NCBI GenBank assembly: GCA_040830545.1
Contig: JBFOMB010000204.1
Span: 1 to 16,827 of the forward strand
Length of the DNA: 16,827 nucleotides
From: HXMU1420-2 sp040830545
GTDB taxonomy: Bacteria > Pseudomonadota > Alphaproteobacteria > Rhodobacterales > Rhodobacteraceae
Direction: 5' to 3'
The notes under the pieces: generated by a model
What the model saw: the letters and a program-made list of their open reading frames with translations, nothing else
Database searches by the model: none
Told to the model about the DNA's origin: nothing
Position numbers and translations under genes: made by a program
Shown: piece by piece, positions 6,228 to 12,694 of the stretch
How the letters are laid out: every line of letters begins with the position of its first letter
How positions within the stretch are numbered: position 1 is the stretch's first letter

Positions 6228-7682
6228 TTAAACCCCCGTTGCCGGAATGCCCGTGCGCTGGACGGGACGCGGTGCGGTCAGGTCCTTCCACGACGACAGC
6301 GCCTTGTTCACTGTTCCGTTCGGATCGCGCGCGACGAACTTGCCGTGCCCTTCCTGCGTGCGGATGTCGCCGTCATGCACGGCCACTTGCCCCCGGCTGA
6401 GGGTAAAGCGCGGCAGGCCTTTGACATGGTGCCCTTCGAACACGTTGTAGTCGATGGCGGATTGCTGGCTGGTGGCGGTGATGGTCTTTTCCTTCTCCGG
6501 GTCCCAGACCACCAGGTCCGCATCCGCCCCGACCAGAACCGCGCCTTTTTTCGGGTAGCAATTCAGAATCTTGGCAATGTTGGTAGAGGTCACGGCGACA
6601 AATTCGTTGGGCGTCAGCCGCCCGGTTGCCACACCGTGAGTCCAAAGCATCGGCATACGGTCTTCCAACCCGCCGGTGCCGTTCGGGATTTGCGAAAAGT
6701 CGCCAACGCCATAGCGTTTCTGCTCGGTCGTAAAGGCGCAGTGGTCGGTCGCCACAACCGACAACGACCCGGACTGCAACCCGGCCCACAGGGATTCCTG
6801 ATGGCGCGCATCCCGGAACGGAGGTGACATCACGCGGCGGGCGGCGTGGTCCCAATCATCAACGAAATATTCACGCTCGTCCAGCGTCAGGTGCTGGATC
6901 AGCGGCTCGCCCCACACGCGCTTGCCCTGCTGGCGGGCGCGGCGGATTGCTTCGTGGGCCTCCTCGCAAGAGGTGTGCACTACGTACAAAGGGACGCCGG
7001 CCATATCAGCGATCATGATGGCACGGTTGGTCGCCTCACCCTCGACCTGCGAGGGGCGGGAATAGGCGTGCGCCTCGGGGCCGGTGTTGCCCTCGGCCAG
7101 CAGCTTTGCCGTCATTTCGGCCACCACATCGCCGTTCTCGGCGTGGACCATGGCAATTGCGCCCAGTTCGGCCAGGCGGTTGAAGGACGAAAACAGCTCG
7201 TCATCGTTCACCATCAACGCGCCCTTGTAGGCGAGGAAGTGCTTGAACGTGTTGATGCCCTTGTCTTGCACAATGGTTTTCATGTCGTCGAAAACCTGTT
7301 CGCCCCACCAGGTCACAGCCATGTGGAAGGAATAGTCGCAATTCGCGCGGGTGGATTTGTTGTCCCAGCGTTTGACCGCGTCCCACAGGCTTTCGCCCTG
7401 ATTGGGCAGGCAGAAATCGACAACCATGGTCGTGCCGCCCGCCAGCCCGGCGCGTGTGCCGCTTTCGAAATCGTCGCTGGAATAGGTGCCCATGAAAGGC
7501 ATTTCCAGATGCACATGCGGGTCGATCCCGCCGGGCATGACATAACAGCCGGTTGCGTCCAGTTCTTTGTCACCTTTCAGGCCCTGACCGATTTCGATGA
7601 TCTGGCCGTTTTCGATCAGGACGTCAGCGGCATATGTCAGGTCTGCCGTGACGACGGTGCCGTTTTTGATAACTGTGGTCAT
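6228..7682 (-). CDS. hydA: Dihydropyrimidinase / D-hydantoinase
   Basis: This 484-residue cyclic amidohydrolase opens the ring of dihydrouracil or dihydrothymine, or of 5-substituted hydantoins, to give N-carbamoyl amino acids. The binuclear metal centre is readable: HVH (H56, H58), the lysine expected to be carboxylated in FLAYKG (K153), H180 in MVHAEN, H236 in VVHTS and D313 in ATDHCAF. Length and motif order match bacterial dihydropyrimidinases. ATG at 7682 follows a GAGGGAG ribosome site. The product is the substrate of the M20 amidohydrolase encoded upstream, which is now separated from it by a 427-bp GIY-YIG/repeat insert. Dihydropyrimidine versus hydantoin preference cannot be settled from sequence; RutR-like regulators nearby favour pyrimidines. 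Confidence 0.95.
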   Translation of the reverse strand: MTTVIKNGTVVTADLTYAADVLIENGQIIEIGQGLKGDKELDATGCYVMPGGIDPHVHLEMPFMGTYSSDDFESGTRAGLAGGTTMVVDFCLPNQGESLWDAVKRWDNKSTRANCDYSFHMAVTWWGEQVFDDMKTIVQDKGINTFKHFLAYKGALMVNDDELFSSFNRLAELGAIAMVHAENGDVVAEMTAKLLAEGNTGPEAHAYSRPSQVEGEATNRAIMIADMAGVPLYVVHTSCEEAHEAIRRARQQGKRVWGEPLIQHLTLDEREYFVDDWDHAARRVMSPPFRDARHQESLWAGLQSGSLSVVATDHCAFTTEQKRYGVGDFSQIPNGTGGLEDRMPMLWTHGVATGRLTPNEFVAVTSTNIAKILNCYPKKGAVLVGADADLVVWDPEKEKTITATSQQSAIDYNVFEGHHVKGLPRFTLSRGQVAVHDGDIRTQEGHGKFVARDPNGTVNKALSSWKDLTAPRPVQRTGIPATGV

Positions 7683-7703
7683 TGTGGTCGCTCCCTCGCG
7701 CTA

Positions 7704-7731
7704 CGCAGCCCCGGACTTGATCCGGGGCCTC
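7704..7731. repeat. Palindromic repeat copy A (left end of GIY-YIG unit)
   Basis: A stem with arms GCCCCGGA (7708-7715) and TCCGGGGC (7721-7728) and loop CTTGA sits in a 28-nt block. This block is the exact reverse complement of copy B at 8103-8130. It touches the stop codon of the GIY-YIG gene (7730-7732) and lies 22 bp upstream of the dihydropyrimidinase start. CCCCGGATCAAGTCCGGGG-type palindromes are, as I recall, abundant in alphaproteobacterial genomes. Confidence 0.85.
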
Positions 7732-8020
7732 AAAGGAACGAGGTCTCCATACACAAGTCCCGCCACTTCGGGTTTGATTGTTCGATCAGTTGCTCTTTCC
7801 ACGCCCGCCGCCAGCGTTTCAGTTTGCGTTCGCGGGCAATTGCCTCGGGCAGGGTTTCGTGTGTCTCGAAATACACCAGATCGCGGATGCGATACCGCGC
7901 GGAGTGGTCCGATCCCGAGCCGGTTTTGTGGTCCGCCATCCGTTTTGCCAGATTGCCGGTCACGCCCACATAGATCGAGGTGCGTGATTTGCAGGCTGCG
8001 ATATAGGTGTAAAACGCCAT
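7730..8020 (-). CDS. Small GIY-YIG nuclease-domain protein
   Basis: The 96-residue product is almost entirely a GIY-YIG domain: YTYI (4-7) and YVG (17-19) form the GIY/YIG strands, followed by arginine in LAKRMADH, the LVYFET strand, EAIARERKLKRWRR with the likely catalytic glutamate, and a terminal NPKWRDL. It belongs to the small UPF0213-type group, metal-dependent DNA nucleases by family knowledge with mostly unknown roles. ATG at 8020 begins at the domain; TTG at 8050 is possible, and neither has a strong ribosome site. The TGA stop overlaps the edge of repeat copy A. The domain is intact, so it is not a decayed remnant. It has no evident link to pyrimidine metabolism and is likely a passenger in the operon. 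Confidence 0.87.
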   Translation of the reverse strand: MAFYTYIAACKSRTSIYVGVTGNLAKRMADHKTGSGSDHSARYRIRDLVYFETHETLPEAIARERKLKRWRRAWKEQLIEQSNPKWRDLCMETSFL

Positions 8021-8061
8021 ACCGCAGGTTGGACGCGGCGTGGTTAACAAAACGCAAACCT

Positions 8062-8084
8062 GACACCGGACCTGATCCGGTGTC
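8062..8084. repeat. Variant palindrome inside the GIY-YIG unit
   Basis: GACACCGGA (8062-8070) and TCCGGTGTC (8076-8084) form a perfect 9-bp stem with loop CCTGA. It is a diverged relative of the CCCCGGA/TCCGGGG palindromes in which both arms changed together, keeping pairing. With copy B it makes an inverted pair upstream of the GIY-YIG gene. It may act in the amidohydrolase-dihydropyrimidinase mRNA as a stabilising or attenuating hairpin. Confidence 0.8.
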
Positions 8085-8102
8085 TCGGACCAACCGTGAT
8101 CC

Positions 8103-8130
8103 GAGGCCCCGGATCAAGTCCGGGGCTGCG
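8103..8130. repeat. Palindromic repeat copy B (right end of GIY-YIG unit)
   Basis: Arms GCCCCGGA (8106-8113) and TCCGGGGC (8119-8126) enclose the loop TCAAG. All 28 nt are the reverse complement of copy A. It lies 20 bp downstream of the amidohydrolase stop on the minus strand. Confidence 0.85.
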
Positions 8131-8149
8131 ATGGCGTGCGTGGCGGGTG

Positions 8150-9397
8150 TCACTCCACAATCTCCGCCGTTTCCAGCACCGCATGCAGCAGCACATCCGT
8201 GCCCGCCTGCGCCCATTCCTTGCTGATGTCTTCGGCTTCGTTGTGCGACAGCCCGTCCACGCAGGGGCACATGATCATGGCCGTAGGGGCCACGTCATTG
8301 ATCCAGCAGGCGTCGTGGCCCGCGCCGGACACAATGTCCATGTGGCTGTAACCCATGGTTTCCGCTGCATTGCGCACGGCGGCAACGCAGTCTTCGTCAA
8401 AGGCGGGCGGGTCGAACTGGCCGACGATCTCACATTCGAACTCGACCCCGATGTCTTCACACAGCTTTGGCGCGCGTTCTTTGAACTCGGCAACCATGGC
8501 GTTCAGCTTGTCCAGCAGATGCGTGCGCATGTCGACGGTGAACACCACCTTGCCCGGAATGATGTTGCGGCTGTTGGGATAGACGTCGATGTGACCAATG
8601 GCGCCCACCGCGTTGGGCTGGTTGTTCATTGCAATCTCGTGCACCAGCTCTGTCACCAGCGCCAGCCCCCGGCCCGCGTTGCGGCGCATGCTCATTGGGG
8701 TGGAGCCGGTGTGGCTTTCCTTCCCGGTCACAGTGCATTCGATCCAGCGCAGGCCCTGTCCGTGAGTCACGACGCCGATATCCTTGTTCTCGGCCTCCAG
8801 GATCGGGCCCTGTTCGATATGCAATTCGAACATCGCATGCATTTTGCGCGCGCCGACCTTTTCGTCGCCAACCCAGCCGATGCGCTGCAACTCGTCGCCG
8901 AACCGCTTGCCCTCGGCATCCACGCGGTCATAGGCCCAGTCCTGCGTATGCACGCCCGCAAACACACCCGAGGCCAGCATCGCCGGCGCAAACCGCGTGC
9001 CTTCCTCGTTCGTCCAGTTGGTCAGCACGATGGGGTGTTTGGTCTTCACTCCCATGTCGTTCATCGTGCGGATAGCTTCCAACCCGCCCAGTACACCCAG
9101 GACGCCGTCGTATTTGCCACCCGTCGGCTGCGTATCCAGATGTGATCCCATGTAGACCGGCAGCGCCTCGGGGTCTTCGCCCGCGCGGGTCGCAAACATG
9201 TTGCCCATGGTGTCCACGCCCATGGTCATGCCCGCCGCCTCGCACCAGGTCTGGAACAGGGCGCGGCCTTTTGCATCGTCATCCGTCAGTGTCTGACGGT
9301 TGTTGCCACCGGCAATTCCGGGGCCGATTTCCGCCATCTCCATCAGGCTGTCCCACAGGCGATCCGGGTCAATCCTCAAATTCTTTCCGCGCGACAT
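8150..9397 (-). CDS. M20-family N-carbamoyl-beta-alanine amidohydrolase (beta-ureidopropionase/carbamoylase)
   Basis: This 415-residue zinc- or manganese-dependent amidohydrolase releases CO2 and NH3 from N-carbamoyl-beta-alanine (or an N-carbamoyl amino acid), giving beta-alanine. Metal ligands are visible: H86 in GSHLDTQPTGG, D97 in KYDGVLGVL, E131/E132 in NEEGTRF, H193 in ELHIEQGPIL and the C-terminal histidine in GAGHDACWIND. Length and motif order match the HyuC/AmaB/PydC group. The start at 9397 (MSRGKNLRI) follows AAGGGGG at about 9 nt. It is first in the minus-strand operon, divergent from a RutR-like gene across a double operator, and is followed by the GIY-YIG unit and then dihydropyrimidinase. 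Pyrimidine rather than hydantoin use is favoured by the RutR-like regulators, not proven. Confidence 0.93.
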   Translation of the reverse strand: MSRGKNLRIDPDRLWDSLMEMAEIGPGIAGGNNRQTLTDDDAKGRALFQTWCEAAGMTMGVDTMGNMFATRAGEDPEALPVYMGSHLDTQPTGGKYDGVLGVLGGLEAIRTMNDMGVKTKHPIVLTNWTNEEGTRFAPAMLASGVFAGVHTQDWAYDRVDAEGKRFGDELQRIGWVGDEKVGARKMHAMFELHIEQGPILEAENKDIGVVTHGQGLRWIECTVTGKESHTGSTPMSMRRNAGRGLALVTELVHEIAMNNQPNAVGAIGHIDVYPNSRNIIPGKVVFTVDMRTHLLDKLNAMVAEFKERAPKLCEDIGVEFECEIVGQFDPPAFDEDCVAAVRNAAETMGYSHMDIVSGAGHDACWINDVAPTAMIMCPCVDGLSHNEAEDISKEWAQAGTDVLLHAVLETAEIVE

Positions 9398-9432
9398 CCC
9401 AGGCGATCCCCCTTATTCGTTGGCCCAAGAGA

Positions 9433-9461
9433 ATGCTGAGAAACTTTGCACGATCGGTCAA
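9433..9461 (-). promoter_or_regulatory. Possible promoter of the amidohydrolase operon overlapping operator 1
   Basis: On the minus strand TTGACC (9461-9456) could serve as -35, with CAGCAT (9438-9433) as a poor -10 after 17 nt. The -35 lies within the RutR-like operator, consistent with repression. The -10 is weak, so this is a candidate only. Confidence 0.25.
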
Positions 9462-9484
9462 GGTATTTCTGACCGGTCGTGCAG
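9446..9484. promoter_or_regulatory. Double inverted RutR-like operator in the divergent promoter region
   Basis: TTGCACGATCGGTCAA (9446-9461) matches the E. coli RutR consensus TTGACCA-N2-TGGTCAA, recalled from the literature, at 10 of 14 defined positions. An inverted near-copy, CTGACCGGTCGTGCAG, lies at 9469-9484. Over 13-nt arms (9448-9460 and 9470-9482) 12 positions pair, with a 9-bp spacer. A further half-site TGGTCAA occurs at 9510-9516. It lies between the divergent amidohydrolase and RutR-like genes, so it is the expected site for pyrimidine-responsive control of both. Confidence 0.65.
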
Positions 9485-9590
9485 GAAAATCAAAAACACG
9501 GTTCCGTTTTGGTCAACCGGGTCCTAGATTGTGGGCAGGTCTGCCCGTTTTTTGGCAGGCGGTATCCTGTTGCAGAACGTGCGAGGGCAA

Positions 9591-10223
9591 GTGAACAAAC
9601 CCGAACGTGGCATTCAAGTGCGTCATCGCGAAGAGACCACGCGCCGCATCCAGACAGCGGCGGAGCGGGTGTTTGCCAATTACGGGTACACCGGTGCCTC
9701 GTTCAGCCGGATCGCGGCCGAGGCGAAGCTGCCCAAGTCGAACATCGTCTATTATTTCGAAAACAAGGAAAAGCTGTATCGGCTGGTGGTCGAAGACATC
9801 TTCAACGTCTGGCGCGCGGCGGCGGATGCCTTGTATCCCGAAAACGATCCGCTGACCGCGCTGGGCGACTATATTGACACCAAGCTGGAGCTGGCTCGGA
9901 CCCGGCCACACGGGTCCAAGGTCTGGGCGAACGAGATCATCCAGCGCGCGCCGATTGTGCAGGACTATCTGGAGGGCGAGCTGCGCAGTTGGACAGATGA
10001 CCGTATCCGGGTGATTGATGGCTGGATCGCGGAAGGCAAAATCAGACCAATCAGCGCACGGCATCTGCTTTATGCGATTTGGGCGACGACGCAGCACTAC
10101 GCCGACTTTACCCATCAGATCAAAACGTTGAATGACGATCAGGAATTGTCAGACGCGCAGTGGAACGAAACCAAGATCGCGGTCAAGGATGTGCTGCTGC
10201 GCGGGGTTGGGATTGGCGACTGA
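9591..10223 (+). CDS. TetR-family regulator, RutR-like (copy 1)
   Basis: This repressor has about 210 residues. The N-terminal TetR helix-turn-helix covers about residues 14-60 (TTRRIQTAAERVFANYGYTG, SFSRIAAEAKLPKSNIVYYFENKEKLY). The C-terminal ligand domain contains LLYAIWATTQHYADF, a stretch also found in the second regulator here and close to E. coli RutR as I remember it. RutR senses uracil and thymine. The start is uncertain: GTG at 9591 has a nearby GAGGG; GTG at 9579 or 9618 and an upstream ATG at 9531 are alternatives. It is divergent from the amidohydrolase operon across a double RutR-like operator, making it the likely regulator of that operon and of itself. It converges on the second paralogue. 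Confidence 0.88.
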   Translation: MNKPERGIQVRHREETTRRIQTAAERVFANYGYTGASFSRIAAEAKLPKSNIVYYFENKEKLYRLVVEDIFNVWRAAADALYPENDPLTALGDYIDTKLELARTRPHGSKVWANEIIQRAPIVQDYLEGELRSWTDDRIRVIDGWIAEGKIRPISARHLLYAIWATTQHYADFTHQIKTLNDDQELSDAQWNETKIAVKDVLLRGVGIGD

Positions 10224-10240
10224 GGTGCCAATTCGCGCGG

Positions 10241-10268
10241 CACAGCCCCGGACTTGATCCGGGGCCTC
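10241..10268. repeat. Palindromic repeat copy C between convergent tetR genes
   Basis: It matches copy A (7704-7731) at 27 of 28 positions in the same orientation: arms GCCCCGGA (10245-10252) and TCCGGGGC (10258-10265), loop CTTGA. It lies 17 bp after the copy 1 regulator stop and pairs with the inverted copy D, 10 bp away. It probably serves as part of a bidirectional transcript end. Confidence 0.85.
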
Positions 10269-10278
10269 TGCCTGCTCC

Positions 10279-10306
10279 GAGTTCCCGAATCAAGTCCGGG
10301 ACTGCG
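10279..10306. repeat. Diverged inverted palindromic repeat copy D
   Basis: It matches copy B at 24 of 28 positions, inverted relative to copy C. Of the four changes, two restore a base pair (C:G to T:A in the stem), suggesting retained pairing; two create mismatches. Copies C and D together form a BIME-like inverted pair of 66 bp in the 89-bp space between the convergent regulators. Confidence 0.75.
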
Positions 10307-10312
10307 GTTGGG

Positions 10313-10945
10313 TCAGGTCGCCCCAACCGTCAGCAGTTTCCGGTACATCGGCAACAAAAACGCCTCGGCATCGGCAAAAAGGTTCGCGATTTTCTCTGGC
10401 GACAGCTCCGCAATCTGCGCTTCGAAGTCTGCGTAGTGCTGTGTTGTGGCCCAGATCGAATACATCAGGTGATGTGGGTCCTGCCGGGTGATACGGCCCT
10501 GATCCATCCACTGCGACAGCAGCGTGATCTTCTCGTCGAAAGTCGTGCGCAGGGGTTCAAATACCTCTTCATGCGCGCGCGGCACACCCATCAGGATTTC
10601 CCCGGCGAACAGGCGGCTTTCCCGGGGGAATTTGCGCGACATCTCCAGCTTGCGGCGGATGTAGGCGCAGATTTCCTCGACCGGCTCGTCCGTGTCCGTC
10701 AGCAATTGCAGCGGCCCCAGCCACAAGAGGATCGTGGATTTCAGAAGCGCGCGATAGAGCGCCTCTTTGTCTTTGAAATGATACAGCAACCGGGGCGTGG
10801 ACATGCCCGCCCGCTTGGCGATCTGGTTGATCGACGCGCCGCGAAAACCGGCCTGCGAAAACTCCTGCAATGCCGCTTCGAGGATTTCCTCGCGGCGTTC
10901 CCGCTGAATGCGGGTGGGTTTTCGGGCGGTGTCCTTTGGGGCCAT
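10313..10945 (-). CDS. TetR-family regulator, RutR-like (copy 2)
   Basis: This repressor has 210 residues from ATG at 10945; a TTG codon directly before it is a less likely start. The helix-turn-helix region (REEILEAALQEFSQAGFRGA, SINQIAKRAGMSTPRLLYHFKDKEALY) is followed by a RutR-like ligand domain with KLEMSRKFPRESRLFAGEIL and LMYSIWATTQHYADF. It is paralogous to copy 1 and convergent with it. The gene follows the F420/LLM operon on the same strand, just after the strong hairpin at 10969-10994, so its transcription depends either on a promoter in the 56-bp gap or on read-through. The ligand is probably a pyrimidine or pathway intermediate, by family resemblance only. Confidence 0.88.
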   Translation of the reverse strand: MAPKDTARKPTRIQRERREEILEAALQEFSQAGFRGASINQIAKRAGMSTPRLLYHFKDKEALYRALLKSTILLWLGPLQLLTDTDEPVEEICAYIRRKLEMSRKFPRESRLFAGEILMGVPRAHEEVFEPLRTTFDEKITLLSQWMDQGRITRQDPHHLMYSIWATTQHYADFEAQIAELSPEKIANLFADAEAFLLPMYRKLLTVGAT

Positions 10946-10968
10946 CAATACGGGTCTTCTTGTGGGAA

Positions 10969-10994
10969 AAGGCCCCGGTCGAAACCGGGGCCTT
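10969..10994 (-). terminator. Strong intrinsic terminator of the F420/LLM operon
   Basis: AAGGCCCCGGT and ACCGGGGCCTT form a perfect 11-bp stem (10969-10979 with 10984-10994) with a TTCG tetraloop on the minus strand. In the minus direction the stem runs into CCTTTTCCC, a short U-tract. It begins 7 bp after the LLM oxidoreductase stop. Confidence 0.8.
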
Positions 10995-11001
10995 CAATCA
11001 G

Positions 11002-12006
11002 TCAGGCGTTCATCGCCGGGATAACGGTTTTGCCGTATTCGGCAATGATGTTTTCCTCGTCCCCGTTGTCCAGGTAGATGTTGAACTGGGTGATCCCGGA
11101 GTCCTCCAGCACTTTCAGCTTGGCGATGTGATCGTCGGGCGTGCCCAGAACGGCAAATCCGTCAATGATGTCATCGGTGATGAAATCCAGATACGGATTG
11201 TCCGACTGGCCGTGCTTGGAATAGTCATAGCCCTTGCGGTTCTTGATATAGTCGGTCAGCGCCGATGGAATGTCATCGCGTTCGTTGCCGTATTTCTCGA
11301 CAATATCCGCCACGTGGTTGCCAACCATGGCCGGGAACCAGCGTGTTGCCTCGCGGCATGCATCCATGTCGCCGAAATAGGCAGGCGCGGCGGCCATGAT
11401 GCGATAGTCGGACATATCCCGACCATTGGCTTCGCCAGCGGCAATTGCCTGACCACCCAGCCATTTGCAGATTGCCGGTTCCGCGATTTGCAGGATCAGG
11501 CCGTCACCCATGCGCCCCGCGCTGTCCAGCGCTTTGGGTCCATAGGCCGCGACCCAGACCGGCAATTCATAGCCCTCGGCCCAGGGAAACTGGATCGGGT
11601 TAGGGACGTCGCCATATTGACGCTCTTCCCCGCGCACGAGGCCTTTGACCACATCGATGAACTCGTCCATCTTTTTCAGCATCGCAGGTTTGCGGCCCAT
11701 GACGCGCACGGCGCTGTCACCCCGGCCAACGCCGATGTCGAACCGTCCGCCGGACTGTTTGGCCAGACTGCCGAACAGGGACGCCGCCGCGGACCATTCC
11801 CGCGTGTTGGGGTTGGTGACACAGGGACCAAAGCGCATGTTTTTCGTGTGCTCCATGCACATCGCCATGGCCGGATAGCTTTCGCGCCACAGGATGTGGC
11901 TGTCGTAGAACCAGCAATAGGTGAATCCGGCCTCTTCGGCCTGTGCAACCAGTTTACGGGCGCGATCAGGCTCCATGAAGCCTTTGAACGTAATTCCAAA
12001 TTCCAT
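11002..12006 (-). CDS. LLM-class flavin/F420-dependent oxidoreductase
   Basis: This 334-residue luciferase-like TIM-barrel protein opens MEFGITFKGFMEPDRARKL and carries FYDSHILWRE, RFGPCVTNPNTREWS, GGRFDIGVGRGDSAVRVMG and EFIDVVKGLVRGE, the hallmark blocks of F420-type LLM reductases rather than two-component monooxygenases; it recalls the CPS_4260 subfamily of probable F420 enzymes. The start is fixed by GGAGGT (12012-12017) 5 nt upstream. It is the last gene of the F420 operon, 19 bp after NADPH:F420 reductase, and is followed by a terminator, so it is made together with its likely cofactor. The substrate is unknown. A ring redox step in pyrimidine or hydantoin use is inferred from the hydrolases and RutR-like regulators beside it. 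FMN use cannot be excluded. Confidence 0.88.
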   Translation of the reverse strand: MEFGITFKGFMEPDRARKLVAQAEEAGFTYCWFYDSHILWRESYPAMAMCMEHTKNMRFGPCVTNPNTREWSAAASLFGSLAKQSGGRFDIGVGRGDSAVRVMGRKPAMLKKMDEFIDVVKGLVRGEERQYGDVPNPIQFPWAEGYELPVWVAAYGPKALDSAGRMGDGLILQIAEPAICKWLGGQAIAAGEANGRDMSDYRIMAAAPAYFGDMDACREATRWFPAMVGNHVADIVEKYGNERDDIPSALTDYIKNRKGYDYSKHGQSDNPYLDFITDDIIDGFAVLGTPDDHIAKLKVLEDSGITQFNIYLDNGDEENIIAEYGKTVIPAMNA

Positions 12007-12011
12007 GATTT

Positions 12012-12017
12012 ACCTCC
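12012..12017 (-). promoter_or_regulatory. Shine-Dalgarno GGAGGT of the LLM gene
   Basis: GGAGGT lies 5 nt before ATG at 12006 and fixes the start. Unlike the upstream cofactor genes, this gene does not rely on an overlapping stop/start, so it may be translated more strongly than they are. Confidence 0.7.
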
Positions 12018-12025
12018 GATTGTCG

Positions 12026-12694
12026 TCAGTGTTCGGGTGGCCAGATGTGAATGCCGGCGTGGCTGAACGGCACGGCCTTCGAGATGTTGATGCGGATCAG
12101 GATGGGGGTGATCGCCTCGATACAGCGGGCAGCCTCGGCGTCGCCTGCATTGTAGGCCCGCACGCCCAGTTTCTCGACCAGCTCCATCACCTTTTTTCGC
12201 GGGGCGAGGCCGTTGCCACAGACCAGCACGTCGCAATTGATTTTCTGATCCAGCGCGTTGAGCGTGGTTGCGGACACGTTGTGCAGCGCGCCCATGACGG
12301 GGATGTCGTCGCCCAACAGCGCCTGCGCGGCCTCGGTTGCGGACCCTTCGGGCGGCATATCGACCTTTTTAGGGTCGCCTTCCTTCAGCGGGACGACGAT
12401 GTCGACCAGGATCTTGCCGGTCAGCCCGTCCTTGATCGCCTCCAGCGTCGCGTTGTGGCCGGACCACGGCACGGCCAGGATCACCATTTCCTCTGCCGCT
12501 GCCACGGCAGCGACATTGTCATGCCCGGTGATGGCCGCGCTGCCGTCTGGCAGGCGGGATTGCAGGTCAGCAGCAATTTCCGCCGCCCGCGCCTCGTCGC
12601 GCGATCCCAGCGCGACCGGCATACCAGCCTGCGCAAACCGCAGCGCCAGCCCCTGACCCTGTGGCCCGGTTCCGCCGATAATGGCGAGTGTCAT
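12026..12694 (-). CDS. npdG: NADPH-dependent F420 reductase (F420H2:NADP oxidoreductase)
   Basis: This 222-residue enzyme transfers hydride between NADPH and coenzyme F420. The Rossmann motif is IIGGTGPQGQGLA (5-17), followed by GSRDEARA (31-38), whose SR pair is typical of binding the NADPH 2'-phosphate, and a C-terminal block GIHIWPPEH. Length matches Fno/NpdG proteins. The start at 12694 is chosen because its ATG overlaps the cofE stop as ATGA (12691-12694) and AAGGAGG (12705-12711) lies 10 nt upstream. Placed between cofactor biosynthesis and the LLM gene, it probably supplies F420H2 to the oxidoreductase from cellular NADPH. Confidence 0.92.
   Translation of the reverse strand: MTLAIIGGTGPQGQGLALRFAQAGMPVALGSRDEARAAEIAADLQSRLPDGSAAITGHDNVAAVAAAEEMVILAVPWSGHNATLEAIKDGLTGKILVDIVVPLKEGDPKKVDMPPEGSATEAAQALLGDDIPVMGALHNVSATTLNALDQKINCDVLVCGNGLAPRKKVMELVEKLGVRAYNAGDAEAARCIEAITPILIRINISKAVPFSHAGIHIWPPEH

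Larger units (their letters stand above)
7704..8130. mobile_element. Candidate 427-bp GIY-YIG unit bounded by 28-bp perfect inverted repeats
   Basis: Copies A (7704-7731) and B (8103-8130) are perfect 28-nt inverted repeats that enclose one small GIY-YIG nuclease gene and one further hairpin (8062-8084). The unit sits between the amidohydrolase stop (20 bp away) and the dihydropyrimidinase ribosome site, within what would otherwise be one operon. The arrangement resembles REP/RAYT systems, in which a nuclease gene is flanked by the palindromes it may mobilise, but with a GIY-YIG protein in place of a tyrosine transposase. Mobility is inference; no target-site duplication was recognised. Confidence 0.45.

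Noticed and set aside
7701..8270. Overlapping minus-strand frame of 189 codons across the GIY-YIG unit
   Set aside because: It reads through several palindromes in another frame than the well-conserved GIY-YIG domain.
9436..9441. CTGAGA, the first signature of a TPP riboswitch, considered because the binding protein is THI5-like
   Set aside because: The remaining conserved TPP elements are absent and the position is in the wrong promoter region. The ACCTGATCC string at 8070-8078 is part of a palindrome, not a riboswitch.
7704..10306. CRISPR array from repeated GC palindromes
   Set aside because: The copies differ in orientation and spacing, are interrupted by genes, and there are no regular spacers or cas genes.
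11002..12006. LLM protein as RutA (uracil oxygenase) of the Rut pathway
   Set aside because: No rutB-rutG partners or flavin reductase rutF are present. The sequence blocks and the operon with cof genes favour an F420-type reductase.
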